A DNA stretch of 64,000 bases. Origin: Clostridia bacterium (GTDB lineage: Bacteria > Bacillota > Clostridia > Christensenellales > Aristaeellaceae). Shown piece after piece: positions 8,664 through 19,112 of this stretch. Under the pieces are notes generated by a model. That model saw only the letters and a program-made list of their open reading frames with translations. It did no database searches and was not told where the DNA came from. How positions within the stretch are numbered: the stretch's first letter is position 1; the number at the start of each line of letters is the position of its first letter. The stretch spans positions 35,839-99,838 of the forward strand of contig JAFPWH010000052.1 in the NCBI GenBank assembly GCA_017395065.1, written 5' to 3'. The translations under genes and the position numbers were made by a program.

Positions 8664-8691
8664 GGCGGGCACGCCGAAAAACGTGCCCGCC
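8664..8691 (-). terminator. Terminator after hppA
   Basis: GGCGGGCACG-8-CGTGCCCGCC, a perfect 10-bp stem, lies 16 bases past the hppA stop. The minus-strand tail is only moderately T-rich, so read-through into the nitroreductase operon is possible. Confidence 0.7.
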
Positions 8692-8706
8692 CGTTCATAC
8701 AGTCGC

Positions 8707-10866
<2,160 letters not shown>

Positions 10867-10912
10867 TGAAACATCCCCCTTACTTAATTGTTATGCTTTT
10901 CAGACAAAGCTT

Positions 10913-10942
10913 ATTATAGCACAAAGCGCAAATGCCTTGCAA
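10913..10942 (-). promoter_or_regulatory. hppA promoter
   Basis: TTGCAA-N18-TATAAT on the minus strand, with TGc ahead of the -10 (extended -10). The leader to the hppA ATG is about 40 bases. Confidence 0.75.
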
Positions 10943-10976
10943 GCCGAATTTCTAACAAAAGTATGAAGCGTCCGAC

Positions 10977-11540
10977 TTATTTGAGGGGATTGCCTTCGCT
11001 GTCGAACAGCGGGAGCACCTGCAGAAAACGTATGTCCGTGCGCTGCATCGCGTCGCCCTCGGCGAGGATAGACATGGCGCCTACGATGTTGCCGCCCGCG
11101 GAGAGCACCAGCTTCTCCAGCGCCTTCAGGCTTTCGCCGGTGGAGATGACGTCGTCCACGATCAGTACCCTTTTGCCCTTCATGTATTCGGCATCCGCGC
11201 CGTCGATGTAGAGCGTCTGGCGATGGTCGGTGGTGATGGAGTCCACGGTGGTGCTGAACACGTTCTTCATGTAGAGCTTGGTCGACTTTCTGGCCAGCAG
11301 GTAGCGGTTCACGCCCTCCTGGCGCGCCATCTCGTGCGCCAGCGGGATGCCCTTGGATTCGGCCGTGATGATCACGTCGTGCTCGGGCGCGATCTTCAAA
11401 AGCTCCCTTGCGCTGTTTACGGTGAGCTCAACGTCGCCGAAGATCACGAAGCCCGCGATGCAGAGCTTGTCGTTCAGAGGACAGATCGGCAGCTGCCTTT
11501 TGAGGCCCGCCACCTCGATCTCGTAGTACAGATCCTTCAT
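10977..11540 (-). CDS. Purine-type phosphoribosyltransferase (APRT/XPRT-like)
   Basis: 187 residues from the ATG at 11540, which has GGAG eight bases upstream; a GTG at 11549 is a poorer alternative. The PRPP loop VLIVDDVISTGESL is diagnostic of type I phosphoribosyltransferases, and ITAESKGIPLAHEMA is the PPi loop of the adenine/xanthine branch. It would convert a purine base and PRPP into a nucleotide. Which base is used is not clear; free-standing APRT-like paralogues also occur as regulators. The ybaK gene ends 37 bases upstream. Confidence 0.8.
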   Translation of the reverse strand: MKDLYYEIEVAGLKRQLPICPLNDKLCIAGFVIFGDVELTVNSARELLKIAPEHDVIITAESKGIPLAHEMARQEGVNRYLLARKSTKLYMKNVFSTTVDSITTDHRQTLYIDGADAEYMKGKRVLIVDDVISTGESLKALEKLVLSAGGNIVGAMSILAEGDAMQRTDIRFLQVLPLFDSEGNPLK

Positions 11541-11577
11541 GTGTTTCACTCCGTTTCTATCTTTGCCGCCAAAGCGG

Positions 11578-12051
11578 TCAGAATCGTATCAAATCGCCGG
11601 TCTTTGCCTGAATGAGATCGGTCAGGTCGTTTGGGCTAACGCAGACCTGCACGCCCCTTTGCCCGGCGCTTATCGAAATGACGTCGAACAGCAGCGCTGT
11701 CTCGTCCAGGTAGGTGGGCAGCTTCTTTTTCATGCCGATGGGCGAACAGCCGCCGCGAAGGTAGCCGGTCAGGGGCAGAAGTTCCTTTACGTGGATCAGC
11801 TCAACGCGCTTGTTCCCGCTGACGGACGCGCACTTTTTGAGGTCCAGCTCCTCCGCCACGGGGATGACGAACACGCAGTAGGGCTGCTTGTCGCCGCGCG
11901 CGACCAGGGTCTTGAACACCTGTTCTGGCGGCATGCCCAGTGCCTCGGCCGCGTGCACGCCGCTTAAGTCGTTTTCGTCGTATTCGTATTCCTTCGAGGT
12001 AAAGCGGATGCCCTGCTTTTCCAGGATCCGCATGACGTTCGTGATGAGCAT
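11578..12051 (-). CDS. ybaK: YbaK/EbsC-type aminoacyl-tRNA deacylase
   Basis: 157 residues, the usual family length. Contains LSGVHAAEALGMPPEQVFKTLV with conserved F-K-T-L, FVIPVAEELDLKK, and GCSPIGMKKKLPTYLDE (the G-x-x-x-P-G/I loop). YbaK clears Cys-tRNA(Pro) and other mischarged tRNAs. Lies 15 bases after truA on the same strand, so it probably joins the ecf-truA operon and continues toward the phosphoribosyltransferase. Confidence 0.9.
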   Translation of the reverse strand: MLITNVMRILEKQGIRFTSKEYEYDENDLSGVHAAEALGMPPEQVFKTLVARGDKQPYCVFVIPVAEELDLKKCASVSGNKRVELIHVKELLPLTGYLRGGCSPIGMKKKLPTYLDETALLFDVISISAGQRGVQVCVSPNDLTDLIQAKTGDLIRF

Positions 12052-12066
12052 GCTTCCTCCCGCCTT

Positions 12067-12822
12067 TTATATGAGCGCGTCTTCGGGGTAATCCACGCGC
12101 ATCAGCGTCAGGCCTTGCGGCGGCGCGGTCACGCCGAGCTCCAGGCGCGAACCGCTTTTGAGCGCCCGCTTAATCGCTCCGGGCGCGAGTTTTCCGCTTC
12201 CGACACCCGAAAGCGTCCCGGCCAGTATCCTGACCATGTTGTACAAAAAGCCGTTTCCGTGCACGCGCATCTCGATAAACGGCGGGTTTTCGTAAAGGCT
12301 TACAAAGTCGATCTCCCTGACCGTGTCCTTAACGACGGAGCCGCTTGCGGCAAAGGGCGCAAAGTCGTGCCTTCCCAGCATGCTTTGGGCTTCCGCGCGC
12401 ATAAGCGCCGTATCCAGCGGGTAGATCACGTGGGCGCAAAGATTTCGGTACAGCGCGCTCGAATGCGGGGCGGAATAGAACAGATAGCGGTATTCCTTGC
12501 CCGAGGCTGAAAAGCGCGCGTGGAAGCGCTCCCCCACTTCACTCGATTGGCGCACGCGGATGTCCTCCGGAAGAAGCGTGTTGAGCGCGAAGCTGAATTT
12601 GTCCGCCGGGATGCGGCTCGATGTGTCGAAGTGCGCGTTCTGCCCCAGCGCGTGCACGCCCGCGTCGGTACGGCTTGCGCCGGTGACAGTGAGGGTCTCC
12701 TCGCCCGTCAGGCGCCTTAACGCCTCCTCCAGCTTTTGCTGCACGCTCACGGCGTTCGTCTGCCTTTGCCAGCCGGCATAGGCGCCACCGTCATATTCCA
12801 GGATCAGTCTTATGCGGCGCAA
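12067..12822 (-). CDS. truA: tRNA pseudouridine(38-40) synthase TruA
   Basis: 251 residues if translation starts at TTG 12822, one base after the ecfT stop, with GGGGTG six bases upstream. No ATG is near; an extended frame from 12879 lies inside ecfT and is unlikely. The catalytic Asp sits in GASRTDAGVHALGQ, and ILEYDGGAYAGWQRQ is the N-terminal signature. TruA isomerises uridines 38-40 in the anticodon arm. Its place behind ecfT copies the common Bacillota order ecfA1-ecfA2-ecfT-truA; the rplM-rpsI genes often found next are absent. Confidence 0.93.
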   Translation of the reverse strand: MRRIRLILEYDGGAYAGWQRQTNAVSVQQKLEEALRRLTGEETLTVTGASRTDAGVHALGQNAHFDTSSRIPADKFSFALNTLLPEDIRVRQSSEVGERFHARFSASGKEYRYLFYSAPHSSALYRNLCAHVIYPLDTALMRAEAQSMLGRHDFAPFAASGSVVKDTVREIDFVSLYENPPFIEMRVHGNGFLYNMVRILAGTLSGVGSGKLAPGAIKRALKSGSRLELGVTAPPQGLTLMRVDYPEDALI

Positions 12823-12823
12823 A

Positions 12824-13639
12824 TCAAAGCACCCCGATTTTGAATATGTTGAGGACCAGCACCGCGCCGAGCACCGCAAGGTACGCGCCCACGGCGCAAA
12901 GATCGCGTTTTTTGTACTTGAGCGGCTTCATTTTCGTTCTTCCGCTCCCGCCCCGGTAGCAGCGGGCTTCCATGGCCATGGCCAGCTCGTCCGCCCTGCG
13001 GAAGGCGCTCACGAACAGGGGCACCAGAAGCGGAAGCATGGCCTTTGCGCGGCGGATCAGGTTTCCGCTTTCAAAGTCCGCGCCGCGGGCCTTCTGCGCC
13101 TGCGTGATCTTGTTGGTTTCGTCGATCAGGGTCGGAATGAATCTGAGCGCGATGGACATCATCATCGCAAGCTCGTGCGCGGGGAAGCCGATCTTGCTTA
13201 ACGGCTTGAACAGGCTTTCGAGCCCGTCGGTCAGGGCGATGGGCGAAGTGGTCAGCGTCAAAAGCTGCGTGCCCATGACCAGCATCAAAAGGCGGATCGC
13301 CATGAACACGGCGGTCCTTAAGCCGTCCACGGTGATCGTGATGATCCACCAGTGCCAAAGCACCCTGCCTCCGCTTTGCAAAAACAGGTTGAGCACGAAG
13401 GTCAGCAGCACGATCACGGCGATGGGCTTTATGCCGCGCAGCACGAAGCGGAGCTTTAGCTTTGCAAGGCGCACGCAAAGAAGGATGAACAGAAAGATCG
13501 CGCCGAAACCCGCAAAGCCCTTGCACACGAAGATCGCGACCATCAGCGCGACGGTCAGAAGGATCTTCGTACGGGGATCGAGCCTGTGCACCGGGCTGTC
13601 GACCGGGAAATACTGCCCGAGGGTGATATTGTTGAGCAA
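12824..13639 (-). CDS. ecfT: ECF transporter transmembrane subunit EcfT
   Basis: 271 residues, five to six membrane segments. Two Ala-Arg-Gly type coupling motifs near the C-terminus (KARGADFE and EARCYRGG) dock into the EcfA ATPases. The N-terminal YFPVDSPVHRLDPRTKI is the classical opening of EcfT. It forms the shared core of group II ECF importers and pairs with interchangeable substrate-binding S components. The only S component seen here is at 26392-27021. It starts six bases after the ecfA2 stop. Confidence 0.95.
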   Translation of the reverse strand: MLNNITLGQYFPVDSPVHRLDPRTKILLTVALMVAIFVCKGFAGFGAIFLFILLCVRLAKLKLRFVLRGIKPIAVIVLLTFVLNLFLQSGGRVLWHWWIITITVDGLRTAVFMAIRLLMLVMGTQLLTLTTSPIALTDGLESLFKPLSKIGFPAHELAMMMSIALRFIPTLIDETNKITQAQKARGADFESGNLIRRAKAMLPLLVPLFVSAFRRADELAMAMEARCYRGGSGRTKMKPLKYKKRDLCAVGAYLAVLGAVLVLNIFKIGVL

Positions 13640-13645
13640 GGTCCG

Positions 13646-14491
13646 TTACCTCGTTTTCAGCTTTTCTGTGAGTGCCTGCGAGAGCGCTTCGATCGTGTAG
13701 ATGCTCTCGGGCAGATCGAAACCGCGCTTGTTCAGCCTGTCTCTGAGGAGCGCGGCCTGCGGGAGGGTAAGGCCCATCGCGCTGAGCTTTTCCACCTGCC
13801 CGAAGACCTCGGCGCAGCTGCCGTCGAGCGCCACTTTGCCCTTTTCCAGTACGATGACGCGCTCGCACAGGCGGGCGACGTCGTCCATGGAATGCGAGAC
13901 CATGATGACCGTGGTGCCCTCGGAATGGATCGCGCGAATGATGTCCAGAATTTCGCGGCGGCCGACGGGGTCGAGCCCTGCCGCGGGTTCGTCGAGGATG
14001 AGCACCTCGGGGTGCATCGCCAGCACGCCCGCCACGGCGCAGCGGCGTTTTTGCCCGCCCGAAAGCTCGAAGGGCGAACGGCCGTAGTATCTTTCGCCCA
14101 AACCGACCTTTTCAAGCGCCCATTTCGCGCTTTGGGTCGCTTCCTCTTCGCTCAGGCCCATGTTTTTCGGGCCGAAGGATACATCCTTCAATACCGTTTC
14201 CTCAAAGAGCTGGTATTCCGGATACTGAAACACCAGGCCCACGCGCATCCGGAGGGCGGCCTTTTCCTTGCTCTCGTTGATGTCCTCACCGTCCACGAGC
14301 ACCTGCCCGGAGGTGGGCTTGATCAGCGCGTTCAAATGCTGTATGAAGGTGCTTTTGCCGCTGCCGGTGTGGCCGATGATGCCGACGAATTCGCCGTCGT
14401 TGATCGTGAGGCTTATGCCGTCCAGCGCCCTTGTTTCAAATGGCGTGCCGGGGTTGTAGGTATATGTCAGGTCCTTTACGCTAATCGGCAC
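13646..14491 (-). CDS. ecfA2: ECF transporter ATPase EcfA2
   Basis: 281 residues from GTG 14491, which overlaps the ecfA1 stop by 16 bases and has GGAAGTGG upstream. The frame is open further upstream inside ecfA1 but that part does not resemble the family. Walker A GHTGSGKST, Q-loop VFQYPEYQLF, signature LSGGQKRR and Walker B VLILDEPAAGLD are present. Heterodimerises with EcfA1 to energise vitamin import. Confidence 0.93.
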   Translation of the reverse strand: MPISVKDLTYTYNPGTPFETRALDGISLTINDGEFVGIIGHTGSGKSTFIQHLNALIKPTSGQVLVDGEDINESKEKAALRMRVGLVFQYPEYQLFEETVLKDVSFGPKNMGLSEEEATQSAKWALEKVGLGERYYGRSPFELSGGQKRRCAVAGVLAMHPEVLILDEPAAGLDPVGRREILDIIRAIHSEGTTVIMVSHSMDDVARLCERVIVLEKGKVALDGSCAEVFGQVEKLSAMGLTLPQAALLRDRLNKRGFDLPESIYTIEALSQALTEKLKTR

Positions 14492-15303
14492 AGTTCCACT
14501 TCCATTTCGTCTATGGTGATGATATCGCTTCGGACATCGATCCCGTTTTGTTTGAGCTGACGGGCGAGGGCAGTCATGTCCGGCACGTCGAGCCCCAGCT
14601 TTTGGACCGCTTCCGCGTCGGAAAAGACCTCCCTGGGCGTGCCCTGCAGGGCGACGCGGCCGCCGTCCATCACGTACAGCCTTTGGCAAAGCGCGGCTTC
14701 CTCCATGAAATGGGTGATCCAGACGATCGTGACGCCCCTTTCGTTGAGCCGCTGTGCAAGCGAAAAGATGTCCCGCCTGCCGGAGGGATCGAGCATGGAC
14801 GTGGACTCGTCGAACACGATGATGTCCGGCTGCATGGCCAGCACGCCCGCGATGGCCGCCCTTTGCTTTTGTCCGCCCGAGAGCATGTGCGGCGCGCTCA
14901 GGGCGTATTCGCTCATGCCCACGGTTTCGAGCGCCTTTTGAACCCTTCGCTTAATTTCGTCCGGGGCCACGCCCAGATTCTCACAGCCGAAGGCCACGTC
15001 TTCCTCCACGATGGTCGCGACCATCTGGTTGTCCGGGTCCTGAAACACCATGCCGCAGTGCTTGCGCGCTTCGTAGGCAGAGTTCTCGTCCGTTATCTGT
15101 GTGCCGGAGACGAACACTTCCCCTTGGGAAGCCAGATACAAACCGTTGAACAGCTTGCCCAGCGTGGATTTGCCGCTGCCGTTCCTGCCAAGGATCGCCA
15201 CGAATTCGCCCCGTGCGATCTCGATGTTCACGGAATCGACGGCGTTTTTGTCCGCGCCCTCGTAGTGATAGCTCAGGTTCCTTGCGCTGATTGCTTCGTG
15301 CAT
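14476..15303 (-). CDS. ecfA1: ECF transporter ATPase EcfA1
   Basis: 275 residues from ATG 15303, directly behind GGAGGT; the longer frame to 15354 runs through the promoter. Walker A GRNGSGKST, Q-loop VFQDPDNQMV, signature LSGGQKQR, Walker B IIVFDESTSML. First gene of ecfA1-ecfA2-ecfT-truA. The EcfA1 versus EcfA2 naming follows gene order and the FQDPDNQ Q-loop. Confidence 0.93.
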   Translation of the reverse strand: MHEAISARNLSYHYEGADKNAVDSVNIEIARGEFVAILGRNGSGKSTLGKLFNGLYLASQGEVFVSGTQITDENSAYEARKHCGMVFQDPDNQMVATIVEEDVAFGCENLGVAPDEIKRRVQKALETVGMSEYALSAPHMLSGGQKQRAAIAGVLAMQPDIIVFDESTSMLDPSGRRDIFSLAQRLNERGVTIVWITHFMEEAALCQRLYVMDGGRVALQGTPREVFSDAEAVQKLGLDVPDMTALARQLKQNGIDVRSDIITIDEMEVELCRLA

Positions 15304-15330
15304 AGACGACCTCCGATATTTTCCGGGCTC

Positions 15331-15339
15331 AGTATAGCA
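15331..15339 (-). promoter_or_regulatory. Extended -10 promoter of the ecf operon
   Basis: TGcTATACT on the minus strand, 28 bases from the ecfA1 ATG. No strong -35 box at the usual distance. Confidence 0.55.
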
Positions 15340-15410
15340 CAAATCGGCGGGCAAAGAAAGTGCGTTTCCCGTAATTCAATATAAAATCAACGTCAAGCAA
15401 AGAAAGTACA

Positions 15411-15442
15411 AAAGCGGGACGCCGCATGGCGCGGTGTCCCGC
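15411..15442 (-). terminator. Terminator after the ABC permease gene
   Basis: GCGGGACACCGC-5-GCGGCGTCCCGC read on the minus strand, followed by TTTTGTACTTT. Twenty-one bases past the permease stop. Confidence 0.8.
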
Positions 15443-15463
15443 ATGGGAAGTGTATTGGATTAT

Positions 15464-17863
15464 TTATTCTTCGGTCTTCAGCGCAGCCACCATGTCGATG
15501 CGCTTGTTTTTGCGGGCGACCATCAGGCCTACGATCAGCGAAACGCCCAGCGTGAGCGCAACGGAGAAAATGTAGGTGAAGGGGCTGATTGCAAGCTTCA
15601 TTTCATATTCGCCCGCCAGCGCCTTTATCAGATAGTCCAGCACCAGCGCGCCCGCGGGGATGCCCAGTATTATGCCGATCAGTGAAAGCCAAAGGTTTTG
15701 GGTGATCAGCAGCCGGCCGATCTTTTTGTCCCTGAAGCCCACGACCTTGAGCGTGGCCATTTCACGATAGCGCTCGACGTAGCTCATCACGCCCAGATTG
15801 TAAAGTACCACGATGCCCAGCACGATCGCTGCCAGCACCAGCAGCGCGACCATCGTGTTCATCAGCTCCATGAACGTATCGAAGGAATCCATGATCGCCT
15901 GCTTGGTCTGCGTGTTCTGTATGATCGCGTCGCCGGCGACGTCGGTTTCGTCGGTGTAGAGGGCGTTGATCGTGTAGTTTATGCCCGCCTTTTCCGCGTA
16001 GGCGCGGGTCATGACCACGCTTTTGCTGAGCTCGCGGGTTATGCCTGCGACCTTCACGGTATAGTTTTTGTCGCTTCCGTAGGGCGAAAAGCTTATCTCG
16101 CTGCCCTTGCCGATATCCAGATCGCGGGCGATGCGGGAGCAGATGTACACGCCCTCGTCTCCAAGCGTCATGATTTCCAGATCGTCGTCCAGAAAACGCA
16201 CCTTGTCCTGCGTGACGTCGTAGATCTCGATCAGATAGCCCTGATCGCCGATCTGCGCGGAAAACTGGCTGCTCCAGTCGGCCTTCAGTTTTTGGGCGAG
16301 CGCCAGCGCTTTTTGATTGTAGCTTTCCCGCGCGCCGTCCGGATCGTCCTCGCTCACGGCGCTCTCCGCGTTCAGGTTCACACGCACGCTGTAATTGATC
16401 GCTTCGTCGTAGAACTTGTTTACGAACACGTCCATCGTGTCCTTCATGCCCAGGCCGCCCACGATCAGTATCACGCAGCCCAGCACGCCGAAGAGCGTCA
16501 TAAACGAGCGCGATTTATGGCGGAAGCAGTCCCTTAAGTTCCACTTCGTGCCGAAGGACAGGCGCTTGAAGGCTTTGGTCTCCTCGAGCGCAAGGTGTTT
16601 TACGCGATTTGGCGTATAGGGTCTGAGCGCATCCGCTGCCGTGCCCCTGAGCATCTTTTTTACGGACATGAAGCCGATGAATACCAGCATAAGATCGATC
16701 AGGGCGATCACGAGCCAGGTGTACCACGGCGCGGTCAGCGTCCAGTAGGGCATGTCGATGTAGGTGCCCATCGCGCCGTCCGGCCGCATGATGTACCAGG
16801 CGATCAGATAGCCGATGCCCGCGCCAAGCAGCGTACCCAGAAGACCGATCACCAGCGCAAAGCAGCTGTAGTGGATCAGTATGCGCTTGTCCCGGAAGCC
16901 CAGCGCCTTGAGCGTACCGATCTGCGTTTTTTCGTTTGCGGTGATGCGGTGCATCGTGGTGACCATGGTCAGTACGCCGATGGCCAGGAACAGTACCGGC
17001 AGTATGCTGACCATGGTTTTGCCCTCTTCGATTTCGCCCTGTACTTCTGCGTAGGAGACAGTCTCCTCCTTGGATACGACGAGGCAGGTCCTGCCAAGCG
17101 CCGCGTCTGCCTTTTCGATGAGCTCCGCTTTGGTGAGCGTGCTCTTTACGTTGATCTGCATGAAGAGGCGGTTTAGGTATTTGGTCTTTTCGGCCTCGAT
17201 CCTGCTCTGACCGGCGAGGCGGTACAGCGGGTTGGCGTCGAGCAGCTTTTGGCTTTCCTCGTCCACGAGGCGCTCAAGCATCGCGCCGGACACGTATACG
17301 TAGCCGCAGCTGGAATAGTCCGGCATGAGTTGCGTGTCGTCGATCAGGCAGATCAGGTATTCGCTGGATTTTATGAGTCCCTTTACCGTGCCCGTTACGG
17401 TAAACTCCTTGTAGGTCAGCGTGAGCGTATCTCCGAGCTTTATGCCGTTTTCTTTGGCGTAGGAGTCGCTAAGCCACATGCCGTCTTCGCTTTCGGGGTC
17501 GTATTTCTCGCCTTCCATGAGCAGTATGCCGCTCACGGCCATGTTTTCGCTGACGGTGAGGGCGACGACGTCGCTCGTGTTTTGCGCGCTCATGTTGACG
17601 CTTGCAAAGCGCGTTACGTCCTGAACGCCGTTAAGCGCGGCGATGCGGGCGGCATCCTCCGCGCTGAAGCCGTTTTCGGTGTCGTAGATGCGAAAGTCGG
17701 CAAAGCCCGTCTGATCGTAAATTTTCTGCGTATTCACCTCGAGCGTGCGCCACTCCATGCTGAAGCCCAGAAACACGCCGATGCCCAGCGCGGTCATGAT
17801 GGCCATCGAGATGAACTGCGCCTTGTATCTGAGAAGCGTCCTCAGCAGCTTTTTGAGCATCAT
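15464..17863 (-). CDS. MacB/FtsX-type ABC transporter permease
   Basis: 799 residues. It has one N-terminal membrane segment, a large extracytoplasmic domain (about 40-270), three segments around 280-410, another near 470, a second extracytoplasmic domain and three C-terminal segments. This is the duplicated FtsX permease design of the YtrF/SalY-like exporters. FLAIGVLTMVTTMHRI and VVLYNLGVMSYVERYREMATLKVVGFRDKKI are typical FtsX blocks. Start ATG shares one base with the upstream ATPase stop (TAATG), indicating translational coupling. Substrate may be lipid, peptide or a metal-related compound; unknown. Confidence 0.9.
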   Translation of the reverse strand: MMLKKLLRTLLRYKAQFISMAIMTALGIGVFLGFSMEWRTLEVNTQKIYDQTGFADFRIYDTENGFSAEDAARIAALNGVQDVTRFASVNMSAQNTSDVVALTVSENMAVSGILLMEGEKYDPESEDGMWLSDSYAKENGIKLGDTLTLTYKEFTVTGTVKGLIKSSEYLICLIDDTQLMPDYSSCGYVYVSGAMLERLVDEESQKLLDANPLYRLAGQSRIEAEKTKYLNRLFMQINVKSTLTKAELIEKADAALGRTCLVVSKEETVSYAEVQGEIEEGKTMVSILPVLFLAIGVLTMVTTMHRITANEKTQIGTLKALGFRDKRILIHYSCFALVIGLLGTLLGAGIGYLIAWYIMRPDGAMGTYIDMPYWTLTAPWYTWLVIALIDLMLVFIGFMSVKKMLRGTAADALRPYTPNRVKHLALEETKAFKRLSFGTKWNLRDCFRHKSRSFMTLFGVLGCVILIVGGLGMKDTMDVFVNKFYDEAINYSVRVNLNAESAVSEDDPDGARESYNQKALALAQKLKADWSSQFSAQIGDQGYLIEIYDVTQDKVRFLDDDLEIMTLGDEGVYICSRIARDLDIGKGSEISFSPYGSDKNYTVKVAGITRELSKSVVMTRAYAEKAGINYTINALYTDETDVAGDAIIQNTQTKQAIMDSFDTFMELMNTMVALLVLAAIVLGIVVLYNLGVMSYVERYREMATLKVVGFRDKKIGRLLITQNLWLSLIGIILGIPAGALVLDYLIKALAGEYEMKLAISPFTYIFSVALTLGVSLIVGLMVARKNKRIDMVAALKTEE

Positions 17864-18564
17864 TACCAGTCCACCTCTTCCACGGACAGGGGATTTTGCT
17901 GCTCCTCACAGTAGACGACCTTTCCGTTTTTCACCCTGACCACGACGTCACCCATTTTGGCGATGTTCTGATTGTGGGTCACGACGATGATCGTTTTGCC
18001 CATTTCCCTGGCCATGGACAGAAGGAGCTTTAGCACCATGACGCCGGTTTCGCTGTCCAGCGCGCCCGTGGGCTCGTCGCACAAAAGGATCTTCGGATTC
18101 TTGGCCAGCGCTCTTGCGATGGACACACGCTGCTGCTCGCCTCCGCTCAGTTCGCTCGGGAAGGCGTGCTTGTGGTCCAGCAAGCCGACTGCCTTCAGCA
18201 TGTCGTGGCTGCTGAGCGGGTCGTGCGCGATCTCCTTTACCAGCGCGACGTTCTCGATCACCGTGAGCGTGGGGATCAGGTTGTAGCTCTGAAACACGAA
18301 GCCCACGGTGTCGGCGCGGTAGTCCGCAAGCTCGTTGTTTGTGAGTTTGGAAATGTCCTGCCCGCCGATCAGTATCGTGCCCTCTGTCGGGCTGTCCAGA
18401 CCGCCGATCAGGTTCAGCATCGTGCTTTTGCCGGCTCCGCTGGGGCCGAGGATGACGATGAACTTGCCCTGTTCGAGCTGCAGATTCACGTGATCCAGTG
18501 CCCTTTGCTCGTGCTCTCCGTTTACGTAGACTCTTGAAACGTCCTTGAATTCCACTGCGTACAT
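17863..18564 (-). CDS. ABC transporter ATP-binding protein (LolD/MacB type)
   Basis: 233 residues from ATG 18564, placed eight bases behind AGGA; an in-frame ATG at 18582 lies closer to the operator and is less likely. Walker A GPSGAGKST, Q-loop VFQSYNLIPTLTV, signature LSGGEQQR, Walker B ILLCDEPTGALD. Partners with the FtsX-type permease that follows in a TAATG overlap. Promoter and a dyad overlapping the transcription start lie just upstream, so expression is probably repressible. Confidence 0.92.
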   Translation of the reverse strand: MYAVEFKDVSRVYVNGEHEQRALDHVNLQLEQGKFIVILGPSGAGKSTMLNLIGGLDSPTEGTILIGGQDISKLTNNELADYRADTVGFVFQSYNLIPTLTVIENVALVKEIAHDPLSSHDMLKAVGLLDHKHAFPSELSGGEQQRVSIARALAKNPKILLCDEPTGALDSETGVMVLKLLLSMAREMGKTIIVVTHNQNIAKMGDVVVRVKNGKVVYCEEQQNPLSVEEVDW

Positions 18565-18586
18565 ATCCGTCTTCCTCTTCATGTAA

Positions 18587-18606
18587 GTTAGTTTTTCGTA
18601 ACTAAC
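18587..18606. promoter_or_regulatory. Inverted-repeat operator at the ABC exporter start site
   Basis: GTTAGTT-N6-AACTAAC, a perfect 7-bp dyad centred just downstream of the -10 box, so bound protein would block initiation. The regulator is not proven. Candidates are the DtxR-type protein encoded at 19113-19478, whose own upstream region carries a shorter AGTT-N3-AACT dyad near 19505, or an unlinked MarR/TetR protein. Confidence 0.6.
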
Positions 18607-18609
18607 ATA

Positions 18610-18638
18610 ATTTTACACACACAGCGCGTACTTGTCAA
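18610..18638 (-). promoter_or_regulatory. Promoter of the ABC exporter operon
   Basis: TTGACA-N17-TAAAAT on the minus strand, a near-consensus promoter. Confidence 0.85.
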
Positions 18639-18727
18639 GCCGTTGTTGAAACTTAACGTCCCCTGTGTGCGTCCAAGAAAGGAAAACGGCGGCAAACGGC
18701 TGTTTTCGGTGAAAAAGCAAAAAACGC

Positions 18728-18756
18728 TTGCAAATTTCGCCCGGCCGTGCTATAAT
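18728..18756 (+). promoter_or_regulatory. Promoter of the 75-aa membrane protein gene
   Basis: TTGCAA-N17-TATAAT, about 50 bases ahead of the start codon. Confidence 0.8.
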
Positions 18757-18806
18757 ACCATTAAAGATTATAAAGGGAAGTTTGCATTGACGGAGGTGGG
18801 TCGCAG

Positions 18807-19034
18807 ATGAACAACAATCGCAGAGGGCTTCTTTTGCTGCTGGTGCTCGTGATCGTCGCGGCGCTCGTCTACGCGATCAAGAATCAGCGCAACAACACGG
18901 GTTCCTTCGATTCCCGTCCCCAGCAGGCAAACATGGAAACGACACCCGGCGCGGGCGCAAGGGACGTGTCTGACGAGGATCAGTCGACGCGTTTGCACCT
19001 TGGCGACATAAAGATCGATCTTGATCTGCGCTGA
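18807..19034 (+). CDS. Small single-pass membrane protein (75 aa)
   Basis: 75 residues with GGAGGTGGG upstream of the ATG. Residues 6-23 (RGLLLLLVLVIVAALVYAIK) form one membrane helix, preceded by Asn-Asn-Arg-Arg; the remaining 50 residues are polar and acidic and end in LHLGDIKIDLDLR. This is either a tail displayed outside the cell or an uncleaved anchor. No family recognised. It has its own promoter and terminator, and sits between the ABC exporter operon and the DtxR-type regulator, both on the other strand. Confidence 0.75.
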   Translation: MNNNRRGLLLLLVLVIVAALVYAIKNQRNNTGSFDSRPQQANMETTPGAGARDVSDEDQSTRLHLGDIKIDLDLR

Positions 19035-19062
19035 GGCGCTTTCTGAGCGTTTAAAAGAATAA

Positions 19063-19098
19063 AAAACAGATGCGGCGGATTTGCGCGGCATCTGTTTT
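19063..19098. terminator. Bidirectional terminator
   Basis: AAAACAGATGC-14-GCATCTGTTTT hairpin with A/T tracts on both sides. It separates the 75-aa gene from the convergent DtxR-type gene. Confidence 0.85.
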
Positions 19099-19112
19099 CG
19101 TTTCGGGCTCTG

